The notes below the pieces were generated by a model. The model was not told the DNA's origin. It made no database searches and saw only the letters and a list, made by a program, of their open reading frames with translations. From assembly GCA_035487355.1 (NCBI GenBank), contig DATHMF010000062.1, positions 1 through 32,883 on the forward strand: a stretch of 32,883 bases of DNA, given 5' to 3'. Positions 15,473-23,786 of the stretch are shown here, in pieces. The number at the start of each line of letters is the position of its first letter. Positions within the stretch are counted from its first letter, which is position 1. This DNA is from Terriglobales bacterium. Its GTDB lineage: Bacteria > Acidobacteriota > Terriglobia > Terriglobales > Acidobacteriaceae. The position numbers were made by a program, and so were the translations under genes.

Positions 15473-16852
15473 TTACGCTTCGCCCACCTTCTGGAAAAAG
15501 CGAATAATGGATTCGATGCCGCGATAGAAATTCGGGATGTGGAATTTCTCGTTGGGAGCGTGCAGGTTGTCATCCGGCAAGCCGAAGCCCATCATCACAC
15601 TGGGAATTTTCAGGTGCTTCTCAAAATCTGCCACGATGGGGATCGAGCCACCAGACCGAATAAAGACCGTATCTTTATTGAATACCTCTTTCATGGCCTG
15701 AGTTGAAGCCCGCACAAACCTATTATCGGTCTTAATGACAATGGGATCGGCAATGCTGAATTGCTTGATGTTGACGGAAATTCCCTTGGGAACATTCTTT
15801 TGCACGAAGTCGCTGTAGAGCTTGAAGATTTCAGCGGGATGCTGGTCGGGAACCAGGCGCATGGAAATTTTAGCGGAGGCGCGTGCCGGGATCACGGTCT
15901 TGGCCCCTGCACCAATGAATCCGCCCGGCATGCCATGGACTTCGAGCGTGGGACGTGCCCAAACGCGCTCCAGCACGGAGAATTCCGATTCACCGGTCAG
16001 TTCTTTGGAGCCGACTTCCGTCTTGCGGAAGTGCTCCACGTCGAAGGGGAGCGAGCCCCACGCCTTCAGCTCATCTGCGCTGGGCTTTCCTACGCGATCA
16101 TAAAAACCAGGGATCAGAATCTTCCCCTTCTCGTCTTTCAATTTCACAATCAATCTTGCCAGCGCATCGAATGGATTCGGGGCTGCTCCACCGTACATGC
16201 CGGAATGCAGGTCGGTCATTGCTCCAGTGGCTTCGAGTTCGGTATACACCATGCCGCGCAGGCCGACGCACAGTGTAGGCAGATCGGGGGCAAACATCTC
16301 GGTGTCTGAGACCAGCGCAACGTCCGCTTTCAGCCTGTCGCTACTCTCACGCACAAACTTGGCAATGGATTCTCCGCCGACCTCTTCTTCGCCTTCAATC
16401 AGCAGGCGTACATTGATCGGAAGCTTGCCGCCGCCGGTTTTCATCAGCGACTCCAGCGCCTTGACGTGCATGTACATCTGGCCTTTGTCATCCACGGCGC
16501 CGCGAGCGTAGAGGTTCTGGTTGCGCTCGGTGGGCTCAAAAGGCGGCGTGTGCCATTCATTCAGCGGATCAGGCGGCTGCACGTCGTAGTGCCCATAGCA
16601 GAGCACGGTAGGCTTGCCCGCGGCTTTGAGCCAGTCAGCGTAAACCAAGGGATGGCCTGCGGTGGGAATCACTTCCACATGTTCCATTCCAATATTGCGC
16701 AGATGTGTGGCAATGAGTTCGGCTGTGCGGAGAATATCTCCTTTATGCTCCGGCAGCGTGCTGATGCTGGGGATGCGTAACAGCTCCTTCAGTTCACTCA
16801 AAAAACGTTGCTGATTATCGCGGGCGTAGGTAACAGCAGTGGGAGAATTCAA
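15473..16852 (-). CDS. M20 family metallo-dipeptidase
   Basis: A 459-residue zinc peptidase of the M20 (CNDP-like dipeptidase) family. Metal and catalytic residues are visible: GHYDVQPP (His about 88), AVDDKGQ (Asp about 121), EGEEEVGG (catalytic and metal Glu about 155-156), SDTEM and the C-terminal LHAPNE His. The lid/dimerisation domain lies between. Start: TTG at 16852, preceded by TAGGAG seven bases upstream, gives the usual family length. The frame continues to 17002 into thiO but without any family sequence. It cleaves small peptides; substrate unknown. Confidence 0.93.
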   Translation of the reverse strand: MNSPTAVTYARDNQQRFLSELKELLRIPSISTLPEHKGDILRTAELIATHLRNIGMEHVEVIPTAGHPLVYADWLKAAGKPTVLCYGHYDVQPPDPLNEWHTPPFEPTERNQNLYARGAVDDKGQMYMHVKALESLMKTGGGKLPINVRLLIEGEEEVGGESIAKFVRESSDRLKADVALVSDTEMFAPDLPTLCVGLRGMVYTELEATGAMTDLHSGMYGGAAPNPFDALARLIVKLKDEKGKILIPGFYDRVGKPSADELKAWGSLPFDVEHFRKTEVGSKELTGESEFSVLERVWARPTLEVHGMPGGFIGAGAKTVIPARASAKISMRLVPDQHPAEIFKLYSDFVQKNVPKGISVNIKQFSIADPIVIKTDNRFVRASTQAMKEVFNKDTVFIRSGGSIPIVADFEKHLKIPSVMMGFGLPDDNLHAPNEKFHIPNFYRGIESIIRFFQKVGEA

Positions 16853-16892
16853 GTTGGCACTCCTAATTAATAAAAGTATAGCGTGACCAAAC

Positions 16893-17972
16893 TCACTTTT
16901 GAAATCGCGCCAGCGCGAAGCTGGAAATATCCAGCTCCGGTTGCGATCCACGCACAAGCTCACCCATGAGTTGCGCGGTGATCGGCGCCAGCAGAATTCC
17001 ATTGCGGAAGTGTCCGGTGGCCACGAAGTAACCGGGGGTTTCAGTGGCGCTCAAAATAGGGAGATCATCGGGCGTCGAAGGTCTCAGCCCGGCCCAAGCC
17101 TCCAGCATCCTGGCTTCGCCGAGTTGTGGCACAAACTTCGTTGCCTCCTGACGCAGCAGCCGGATGTCCGCCGGGTCAACCCGTTTGTCGAAGCCGGCCT
17201 CTTCTACCGTGGCCCCAATCAGGATGCGTCCATCACTGCGCGGCACCAGATAAACTTCTGGCGTGCGCACCACGCGCTGCAACGTTGCCTGTGGTGCAAC
17301 AACACTCAGCATCTGTCCTTTGACCGGATGCACGGGAACATTGCATGAATCTGTCCCCTGAACTTTGATCTCTCCTGCCCATGCACCGCAGCAATTTACA
17401 ACCCATGCTGCGGGGTAATGGCTGTGTGTTGTGTGAACAGACAATCCGCTGCTTTCACGCGTAATCTGCGTAACCGGGGAGCCGGAGACAACATCCACGT
17501 TGTGATGTCTGGCGGCCTGGAACGATGCTGCCGCCAGCGCACGAGGATCAACACTGCGTTCCTCCAACCGGAACGCCCGGTCGCTCGCGGAAATATGCGG
17601 CTCCAACTTACCGAGCTCCTCTGCTGCCAGAGGCATAGCTCCTTCGGGCAGTTGGCTATGTTCGTGGTCGGAAAAGAAGACAATCGCCCCCTGGTCGCGC
17701 AGATCCACCTTGTGGCCGGATTCGTCCTCGACCTCGGCAACAAATTCCGGATACATACGCGCACTAATCTCAGCCAGACTTTGCAGGCTCGGTGGCAGGT
17801 CGCCTCCCCAGGGCGCCAGCATGCCGGCAGCGGCATATGAAGCTTCGCGGCCGGGTTCGCTGCGCTCGATGATCAGCACGCTTGCGCCGTGGCGGCGCAG
17901 TTCACGCGCGAGCGACAGCCCAATAATGCCTCCGCCCAGAATGATTGCGTCCCAGGATTTCATCTCTGTCAT
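16893..17972 (-). CDS. thiO: Glycine oxidase ThiO (FAD-dependent)
   Basis: A FAD-dependent amine oxidase of the DAAO family. ThiO oxidises glycine to the imine used to build the thiazole of thiamine. The Rossmann dinucleotide site is ILGGGIIGLSLARELRRHG, followed by IIERSEPGREASYAAAGMLAPWG. The C-terminus has the ThiO-like ATGHFRNGILLAPITAQL. About 359 residues from the ATG at 17972; ATG at 17963 (MKSWDAI) is an equally possible start. No thiS, thiG or TPP riboswitch is nearby, so the thiamine role rests on homology. Confidence 0.88.
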   Translation of the reverse strand: MTEMKSWDAIILGGGIIGLSLARELRRHGASVLIIERSEPGREASYAAAGMLAPWGGDLPPSLQSLAEISARMYPEFVAEVEDESGHKVDLRDQGAIVFFSDHEHSQLPEGAMPLAAEELGKLEPHISASDRAFRLEERSVDPRALAAASFQAARHHNVDVVSGSPVTQITRESSGLSVHTTHSHYPAAWVVNCCGAWAGEIKVQGTDSCNVPVHPVKGQMLSVVAPQATLQRVVRTPEVYLVPRSDGRILIGATVEEAGFDKRVDPADIRLLRQEATKFVPQLGEARMLEAWAGLRPSTPDDLPILSATETPGYFVATGHFRNGILLAPITAQLMGELVRGSQPELDISSFALARFQK

Positions 17973-18075
17973 TTTAAGTTTCTTGAAGCCCGTAAGCATT
18001 GGAAATAACAAAGAGTAATGGAAAAATACAAGAGCGAAACGGAAGGACAGTCATAGTGAGGCTTTTGCCAAGTGG

Positions 18076-19392
18076 TTATTCATTAACATTATTTCGTAAT
18101 TGTTCGGCCCAATGTCTTAATGTATCCATAGTGGTCGCATTCAATAGTTTGCGAACTGACAGCTCTCGTATAGAAAATCGTTGAGGATTATATGCGCTAA
18201 TAAGCGACTTCCAGCGTTGCATTGGCTTTGTATCGCCACTCAATTTGTCTAAGACTGTTCGGTCTCGTCGCAGACATTCATTGAAGTAGTATTCCCATTG
18301 CTCCGATCGTAATGAATCGAGTAATTTCCTAGCTGAAGGCGCTGCAGCGAATGAAACCCCCCAAGAATTACCAAGCCAGACGGCTAGGGTTGCCTCCATA
18401 CACTTAGCGAATGCTGGTCGCGGTATAGCAGTTCCTAAACTAGCTAATATAGCCATCGGTTCCTGCTCATTGTGAAAATTGTTAAAACCAAAATGTGCTG
18501 CGAGCACTCGAGCGGCAGCTTCCGAGAAAGTGTTTGAGCGCAGCGATTCAGGAACGTAATCAAACCCATGTACTTTTAGAAGTGATTTCTTCAGACCGGC
18601 AGATGCGGCCCTGTCCCCCTCAGAATTTACTTCTGCATAAGCTTGTCCAATTTGCCATCTTTCAGGTTCGCGAAGCTTCGGCCAAATTAACGGAAGGAGA
18701 ACAGAGACGTTTCCTATCGCATGTTCCTGTACTGCACCTTTACCAGTTTTCACCAAAGAGAGTAATACGCTAAGGGTCGTTCGTATAAAGAAATAAGGTG
18801 CGCCTGTGATCGCTAGCGTACCGCCGTCGTCTGGTTTAAGTGTTCGTTTACCTAAAGCTTTTCGAAAATCAGCAAATTTGATCGCGGTTTCAAAGTTAGG
18901 CTTGCCTAAGATGCTAGCGATGCATGTTTTCAAGAGTATTAAAGCCTCTTCGCGGGCCATCATCTCTTGTTCTGCTGCTTCTTGTTCCAATTCTGTAAAA
19001 TGGGTTACTAACTCTAAGACATGTTTTAATCTCAGTCCCTGCGTACTTGTTATGAGGCAGAGATCTTCAGCTAGTGAAATCGCTTCATGGTCTGCAATCG
19101 AAGTTGCTGGATCAGAATCCTCATCCAAATCAGGACGACCAAGCATTTCGCCAACGAAATCCATTCCAAGAGTCGCAATTTGTTTTTTTAGTACGGCGGA
19201 AGCCTTTGTCCAAACAAATGTTGCGACCATTTCATAGCTTTCAGCTTGAAATGCCGTAACAATAGACTTCATATCTCGGCTGGATAGTTGTGGTTTGGCG
19301 AATTCTACAATCTCTTCTGGTTGTGAACCAGACGGAATTATGATTAAGTCTGATGGCGACCATACCTGAATGCTTTTTTCATTCGGGGTCAT
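18076..19392 (-). CDS. Unknown 438-residue helical protein, coupled to the DAC-like gene
   Basis: I do not recognise this family with certainty. The protein looks almost entirely alpha-helical, with no membrane segment or obvious nucleotide-binding motif. A distinctive stretch is LGMDFVGEMLGRPDLDEDSD, then ITSTQGLRLKHVLELVTHF and a Glu-rich helix (ELEQEAAEQEMMAREEA). The start at 19392 overlaps the stop of the upstream gene as ATGA and has GAGGTGA just before it, so translation is coupled. It is the last gene of a four-gene same-strand cluster. Base composition is AT-richer than the housekeeping genes: 22 of 60 G/C at 18841-18900, against 33 of 60 at 17701-17760 in thiO. It is probably the partner of the DAC-like protein. 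Confidence 0.8.
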   Translation of the reverse strand: MTPNEKSIQVWSPSDLIIIPSGSQPEEIVEFAKPQLSSRDMKSIVTAFQAESYEMVATFVWTKASAVLKKQIATLGMDFVGEMLGRPDLDEDSDPATSIADHEAISLAEDLCLITSTQGLRLKHVLELVTHFTELEQEAAEQEMMAREEALILLKTCIASILGKPNFETAIKFADFRKALGKRTLKPDDGGTLAITGAPYFFIRTTLSVLLSLVKTGKGAVQEHAIGNVSVLLPLIWPKLREPERWQIGQAYAEVNSEGDRAASAGLKKSLLKVHGFDYVPESLRSNTFSEAAARVLAAHFGFNNFHNEQEPMAILASLGTAIPRPAFAKCMEATLAVWLGNSWGVSFAAAPSARKLLDSLRSEQWEYYFNECLRRDRTVLDKLSGDTKPMQRWKSLISAYNPQRFSIRELSVRKLLNATTMDTLRHWAEQLRNNVNE

Positions 19393-20423
19393 TGGCTCAC
19401 CTCGCATTTTGTGTCTCCATCGTGGGAGCGAAAAAATACGGCTGCAAAGCCCGCCTTAAGTCTCAACTTCATTAGTTCATATGTTCTACGCCTGCCACCA
19501 CCTTCGTCTGACAAGCTATTCCGTTCCTTTTCTTGTGGTTGTAAGAAGACATGGAAGGCCACAACAGCCCCTTTGCTATTGAAAACGACTACTCCGTCAC
19601 TATTGATCATTCCCGTCAAGAGTATCTCGGCAGCATGGAGGTTGGCGACCGCTTCGGCAGTATTTGTGCTCATCGCCTCAGTATAGAGATTGTGAAGCTT
19701 AAGTGGAGGCTCTGGCCAAACACCGTCTTGTAAAGAACCAAGATTCTCTTTGTCCAGTGAACAGGGGATGACTGCGAGTAATGTGCCATGACAGCGCTGA
19801 AGGATTTCAGTCAAAAGACGGTGAAAATACTGCTTGAAACGTTCAGCGTTCTCTAAAGAGGCCGTCGCCGCTTCCACAAAACTACTGACATGTTTCTCGA
19901 GTGTAGATCCTTTCGCGGGAGTGGTCGTGAGAGAAACTGTGAAAAATTCACCGTTGGTGTTGCGCAACTCAACTGTGAGATGGCCACGATTGCGAACTAG
20001 TATGACTGGTAAGTCTTTTCCCAGATCACACATAGATTCCACCGCGACAGTTGCTAGGGAGTGACGGATCGAGCGAAATACGCCATATCGTAGTTGCCCA
20101 TTTTCTTTAACAACAAAAATTGCCCATCCATCCTTGGCCAAAGGTGCACAGTTTTTTAAGATAGTAACAACGGCCTCGGCATCTAAGTCTTCTTTACCTA
20201 AAGTCATTTGGTCACTGCTTGGCGCTAAGGCTTTCAATCCATCCGGGGAGGTAAACACGAAAACCTCAGGGAAAAGGGGCGTGTCTTCCTCACGATAGGA
20301 TGCTAAGAAACTAACAAATTCACGGATCATCGCTTCAAGGTGGACGCACGTAAAACCACTCCCCCGAACAAAATCCTGCAGAGCTCCTTGTAGAGATTCG
20401 CGAATTGAATATGCATCGGCCAA
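19389..20423 (-). CDS. Protein with divergent DisA_N-like (diadenylate cyclase fold) domain; probable nucleotide sensor or cyclase
   Basis: 344 residues. The C-terminal part matches the layout of diadenylate cyclase domains: GMINSDGVVVFNSKGAVVAF (residues 271-290) aligns with the DGA motif, and GGGRRRTYELMKL (308-320) aligns with the RHR motif (GTRHRTAE in DisA). The following LKAGFAAVFFRSHDGD matches the closing strand. Asp276 and Gly277 are kept, Ala is Val, and the His of RHR is Arg. The N-terminal half (FVSFLASYREEDTPL, then WAIFVVKENGQLRYGVFR) resembles what I recall of the DACNV probable sensor family. It is either a divergent cyclase or an inactive sensor. The start is TTG at 20423, with GAAAGG seven bases upstream. 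The neighbour downstream is coupled; upstream is a zinc-ribbon gene 37 bp away. Confidence 0.72.
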   Translation of the reverse strand: MADAYSIRESLQGALQDFVRGSGFTCVHLEAMIREFVSFLASYREEDTPLFPEVFVFTSPDGLKALAPSSDQMTLGKEDLDAEAVVTILKNCAPLAKDGWAIFVVKENGQLRYGVFRSIRHSLATVAVESMCDLGKDLPVILVRNRGHLTVELRNTNGEFFTVSLTTTPAKGSTLEKHVSSFVEAATASLENAERFKQYFHRLLTEILQRCHGTLLAVIPCSLDKENLGSLQDGVWPEPPLKLHNLYTEAMSTNTAEAVANLHAAEILLTGMINSDGVVVFNSKGAVVAFHVFLQPQEKERNSLSDEGGGRRRTYELMKLRLKAGFAAVFFRSHDGDTKCEVSQ

Positions 20424-20460
20424 AATAAGCCTTTCAAACTAGAGCTGTCACCTTTTTTCT

Positions 20461-21711
20461 TCACGCGAGCCGCTGGAAGAAATACATTTTGCTGTCTGTG
20501 CCTGTCGCCATGTACATGCCGTTTTGCTGACCCTGGATGGCCATGCCGAGATCAAACGGCATGAAGCCGTTCACCAGCCCTTGGAAGCGCAGAAAATTAT
20601 TTGCCGGGATAAAGCCCCATTGTCCGGCTGACTGCGCGCCGTATCCGTAAACGCCGCCCTGCAAGGTGCTGGCGAAGCTGCCGTTAGGATAGATTTCCAC
20701 CAACGCCACGCTTCCATCATTGGCCCTGACCTGCCATCGGCCTACGGGCTGAAAAACAGCGAGTGCGCCCGGCGCCTGCCCCACCATTGCTTGCGGCGCA
20801 GTTTGTTGCAGAACGAAGTCGCACTGCTGTACCCAATCCACACGTCCAAGCTGTTCGAACATGGCACGGGCAGCCTGGATCGAGGGCGGGTGAGGGCTTC
20901 CAGGCAGCACGCCTTGAAGAAATTTGGCTTGGGCAAGCCGAAACTTCTCCGTTTCGTCTTTAGGAGGATTGAGCAAGCTCTGAATTCGAAACAATAACCG
21001 CTGCGCTTCTTGTGTGTCGTCCGGTCGGGTCGTAGTCAGAATCTGTACCATGTGCAGCATGACTTCGGTATTGCCCGCATCAAGCTTGTGCGCCTCGTCC
21101 AGCAGGGAATACGCCTCTTTGAATTTGGCGCTAAAGGCCCGCTCATCATATGCCGCAGGAGGGGGCGGCTGCCCCATCTGCTGGGCTTTGGCGATAGCGA
21201 TGGCGCTATCGAGCATGAGCTGTTCGGCGTCGGTCTTCAGCAGGACAGCTTTTTTCAGCAGCAGCTCCGCGCGCGAGGTCTGCACTCCGCCCACGTTGAT
21301 GGCTTGTGTCCCTTCGGCTTCAGCAACCTTCAGCAGTTCGCTGATCACGTCGTGCACGGACTCGCGGTCTTTCTCCTGATGTGCTTTCTTTTCTGCGCCT
21401 TCTGCCGTAGCGGTTGTTCCGGTTGCTGTCGTCTGGCCGGGGCGGGTCGAGGAGGCTTGCACCTCTGTAGAAATGGCGGCAAGCCTGGCAAGAATTTCTG
21501 GCGACAAGTTTAACTGAACAACGTTCATGGTAACGTTGCCCGTCATCTTTTCCACCTGCAAGGCTGTGGCCCGGCCGGCTTCAGCGACCTCGCCCACCGA
21601 CTGCATGATCTCGATGCGGGTCTCGCGGACCTCGACCAAGTGCCGGCCGCAGCCCACGCAGAAACGCGCAGACTGGGGATTCTTTTCGTAGCCGCAGTCG
21701 GAACACTTCAT
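20461..21711 (-). CDS. Zinc-ribbon, helical and beta-domain protein of unknown function
   Basis: 416 residues. It opens with a zinc ribbon, CSDCGYEKN...FCVGCGRHL (Cys 3, 6, 18, 21). A linker follows that is rich in Ala/Thr/Gly. A helical region (about 115-280) resembles TPR-like solenoid packing (FKEAYSLLDEAHKLDAGNTE, AQRLLFRIQSLLNPP). The C-terminal ~100 residues look like a beta-barrel: GRWQVRANDGSVALVEIYP, AGQWGFIPANNFLRFQG and TGTDSKMYFFQRLA recall lipocalin-like folds. There is no membrane segment. It is 14 bp downstream of the small helical gene and 37 bp upstream of the DAC-like gene, all on one strand. Function unknown; a sensor or scaffold is a guess. Confidence 0.75.
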   Translation of the reverse strand: MKCSDCGYEKNPQSARFCVGCGRHLVEVRETRIEIMQSVGEVAEAGRATALQVEKMTGNVTMNVVQLNLSPEILARLAAISTEVQASSTRPGQTTATGTTATAEGAEKKAHQEKDRESVHDVISELLKVAEAEGTQAINVGGVQTSRAELLLKKAVLLKTDAEQLMLDSAIAIAKAQQMGQPPPPAAYDERAFSAKFKEAYSLLDEAHKLDAGNTEVMLHMVQILTTTRPDDTQEAQRLLFRIQSLLNPPKDETEKFRLAQAKFLQGVLPGSPHPPSIQAARAMFEQLGRVDWVQQCDFVLQQTAPQAMVGQAPGALAVFQPVGRWQVRANDGSVALVEIYPNGSFASTLQGGVYGYGAQSAGQWGFIPANNFLRFQGLVNGFMPFDLGMAIQGQQNGMYMATGTDSKMYFFQRLA

Positions 21712-21725
21712 GTCAAGATTCTTAC

Positions 21726-22178
21726 TTAGCCGATGCTGTCTATCTTCATCCCGGTGACTTGCTTGGCCATGTCAATTTCCTGGGTGACCCGTGCAGTACC
21801 GCTGGCCATGCGGCCGGCCTGAATACCGACCACGCCTTCTGCTTCTTTCATCCGCTGCACCACTTCGAGCACCGGTCCCATGCCTTTGATGTGTCGCTCC
21901 ATCTCGGCCGCAAATTCGGGGTCTTGTGCCAGCTTTTCCGCAAGGATATCCTGCAGCACCGGCTGATAGCGCTGTGGCTTCTCCTCGAAGTGCGCCAGGG
22001 TATCGGCGGCCTCGCGATCTCCGGAAAGTTTGTGCTTAAGAGCGGCGAATAAACCCTTCGCTTTCTCGAATGCCGTCTCTCCCACCAGCTTGGCGAATTC
22101 GTCTGCGCCCTTCATGACATAAGGCGTAATGACCGAGAGAACACTTCCGGTCAGGGTAGCTATGGTAGCCGGATCCAT
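21726..22178 (-). CDS. Small helical protein, first gene of the four-gene cluster
   Basis: 150 residues from the ATG at 22178, which has AAAGGAGG seven bases upstream. The frame runs on to 22496 but that part has no ribosome site or protein character. The N-terminus MDPATIATLTGSVLSVITPYVMKGADEFAKLVGETAFEKAK is weakly hydrophobic, then helical and charged (ALKHKLSGDREAADTLAHFE, KPQRYQPVLQDILAEKLAQD). It ends MAKQVTGMKIDSIG. I have seen similar MDP-type N-termini on proteins encoded beside, or fused to, STAND/TIR-like conflict proteins, but this is from memory. The function is not known. Confidence 0.72.
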   Translation of the reverse strand: MDPATIATLTGSVLSVITPYVMKGADEFAKLVGETAFEKAKGLFAALKHKLSGDREAADTLAHFEEKPQRYQPVLQDILAEKLAQDPEFAAEMERHIKGMGPVLEVVQRMKEAEGVVGIQAGRMASGTARVTQEIDMAKQVTGMKIDSIG

Positions 22179-22342
22179 AATGGCCTCCTTTGGTGTTACG
22201 AATTCTACTCCCAGGCTGCTGAAATGCCGCAGCCAAAACTCGTATACTCGTATAAAGGTATGTGATGAAATCAAGGGTCGCGTTTCATTCGGTTGAGGTT
22301 TATTCATCTTGTGACTTTCGACATGTTGACCGTACTGAAATG

Positions 22343-22371
22343 TTGACACCTGCGCGGTTTTGCTTAAGAAT
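22343..22371 (+). promoter_or_regulatory. Sigma-70-like promoter of the coiled-coil/DUF421 pair
   Basis: TTGACA (22343-22348), a 17-bp spacer, then AAGAAT (22366-22371). Transcription would begin near 22378, about 40 bp before the ATG at 22420. ATGTTGAC also occurs at 22323-22330, 17 bp before a second copy at 22340-22347, possibly an operator pair. Confidence 0.5.
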
Positions 22372-22419
22372 TGGTTCGCAAGCCCCCTAAAGAACCCCGC
22401 TAATGTGAAAGGTAGGTTT

Positions 22420-23250
22420 ATGTTATTAGAAGATAGTGATAGTAAAGTTGTATCCAGAGAACCCGCCGAGGGCATGTCGATGGGAACAAAGATCATTTTG
22501 GGAGCGGCTGCAGTATTTGTAATTGTCTCTGCCGTTCTTTTCTATCTGTTGAACGACAAGATCAACTCCATTCAGGCGCAGCAAACAGCTTCTGAACAGC
22601 AGCAGCAGAAAAAGATCACTGAGTTGAGTGCTCAGCTTAAAGCCGATCGTGAGACCCTGGCTTCGCAGGTGGGCATGACGGAAAAAGAGTTGAACGCGCG
22701 TTCGGCTGAATTGCGCCGTTCACAGCAGGCTGCGGAAACCCGTTTGGCCGAAGAGGCGAACGCCGCGGTAACCGCTGTAAATACTGAAGTCACAGGCGTC
22801 AAGACTGACGTGACAAGCGTGAAGGGTGATGTGGCTTCGACCAAGAGCGATCTGGAGGCCACCAAGGCCAAGCTGGAGCGGGCCATTGGAGATTTAGGCT
22901 TGCAAAGCGGTCTGATCGCGCGCACGCGTGATGAGCTTGATACGCTCAAACACAGGGGAGACCGCAACTATTACGAATTCACCCTGAAAAAAGGGAAAGA
23001 TCGTACGCCGGTTTCAACCATCAGCCTGCAGCTTCGCAAGACCGACGCCAAGAGAAACAAATACACGCTCGATGTTCTCGCCGACGACCGGACCATCGAA
23101 AAGAAAGACCGCAATATCTTTGAGCCGCTGCAGTTTTACACCGGGCGTGACCATATGTTGTATGAATTGGTAGTGAACGATATTCAAAAAGACCAGATCT
23201 CCGGTTATCTTTCCACTCCCAAGGGCGCTCCCCAGCCGGCTGTGCAATAA
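22420..23250 (+). CDS. Single-pass membrane protein with long coiled coil
   Basis: 276 residues from the ATG at 22420, preceded by AAAGGTAGG; a TTG-started extension to 22360 is not supported. A short cytoplasmic N-terminus is followed by one membrane helix (about 22-44, IILGAAAVFVIVSAVLFYLL). A long coiled coil (about 50-180) has near-11-residue repeats with T-x-V-K-x-D phrasing (TEVTGVKTDVTSVKGDVAST). The C-terminal ~85 residues look beta-rich (YYEFTLKKGKDRTPVSTISL). Function unknown; it could be an envelope spacer or scaffold. It is followed three bases later by the DUF421 gene, so the two are one operon. Confidence 0.78.
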   Translation: MLLEDSDSKVVSREPAEGMSMGTKIILGAAAVFVIVSAVLFYLLNDKINSIQAQQTASEQQQQKKITELSAQLKADRETLASQVGMTEKELNARSAELRRSQQAAETRLAEEANAAVTAVNTEVTGVKTDVTSVKGDVASTKSDLEATKAKLERAIGDLGLQSGLIARTRDELDTLKHRGDRNYYEFTLKKGKDRTPVSTISLQLRKTDAKRNKYTLDVLADDRTIEKKDRNIFEPLQFYTGRDHMLYELVVNDIQKDQISGYLSTPKGAPQPAVQ

Positions 23251-23253
23251 AGC

Positions 23254-23781
23254 ATGTGGCCGGGAACCTGGCACGGTGTACTAGAAGTTGTCATCCGCAC
23301 AGGGGTGATATATCTCTTTGTTCTGGTGGGCGTCCGTCTGAGCGGGAAACGCGAAGTAGGACAGATGACGCCCTTCGATCTGACGCTGCTCCTGTTGTTG
23401 AGCAACGCTGTGCAGAATGCCATGGTCGGGCCCGATAACTCTCTCCTGGGTGGGATCATTGCAGCCGCCACGCTGCTTACGTTGAATTTTCTTGTGGCTG
23501 AACTGTCAGGGGTCAACCGCCGTTTCCGAAAATTTGTGCAGGGATCACCGACTTTGCTGGTGCACAACGGCCAACTGATCCCTGCTCACATGGCGCGCGA
23601 GCGCGTTACCTTCGACGAATTGGAGCGCTCCATGCGCGAGCACGGGATAAGCTGCATCCAGGAGATTTCCCTGGCCGTGCTCGAAGTGGATGGTTCGATC
23701 AGCATTCTCAAGTACGACGATGTTCCCGCCAGCCACGTGTCCGCGCATCCGCGGCTCAGGTTCCTGCAAAAGCATCAGTAA
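23254..23781 (+). CDS. DUF421 (YetF-like) membrane protein
   Basis: 175 residues with three N-terminal hydrophobic helices (about 10-30, 40-57, 63-80). The DUF421 signature VGVRLSGKREVGQMTPFDL is followed by a soluble domain including GSPTLLVHNGQLIPAHM and RERVTFDELERSMREHGI, then the CIQEISLAVLEVDGSISIL strand. YetF-type proteins are widespread and poorly characterised. ATG at 23254, three bases after the upstream stop. It converges with the gene ending at 23787. Confidence 0.9.
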   Translation: MWPGTWHGVLEVVIRTGVIYLFVLVGVRLSGKREVGQMTPFDLTLLLLLSNAVQNAMVGPDNSLLGGIIAAATLLTLNFLVAELSGVNRRFRKFVQGSPTLLVHNGQLIPAHMARERVTFDELERSMREHGISCIQEISLAVLEVDGSISILKYDDVPASHVSAHPRLRFLQKHQ

Positions 23782-23786
23782 CAGGT

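Noticed and set aside
17973..18075. TPP riboswitch before thiO
   Set aside because: About 100 bp without the conserved CTGAGA or related TPP motifs.
22179..22496. N-terminal extension of the small helical protein to 22496
   Set aside because: No ribosome site or protein character; the ATG at 22178 has AAAGGAGG well placed.
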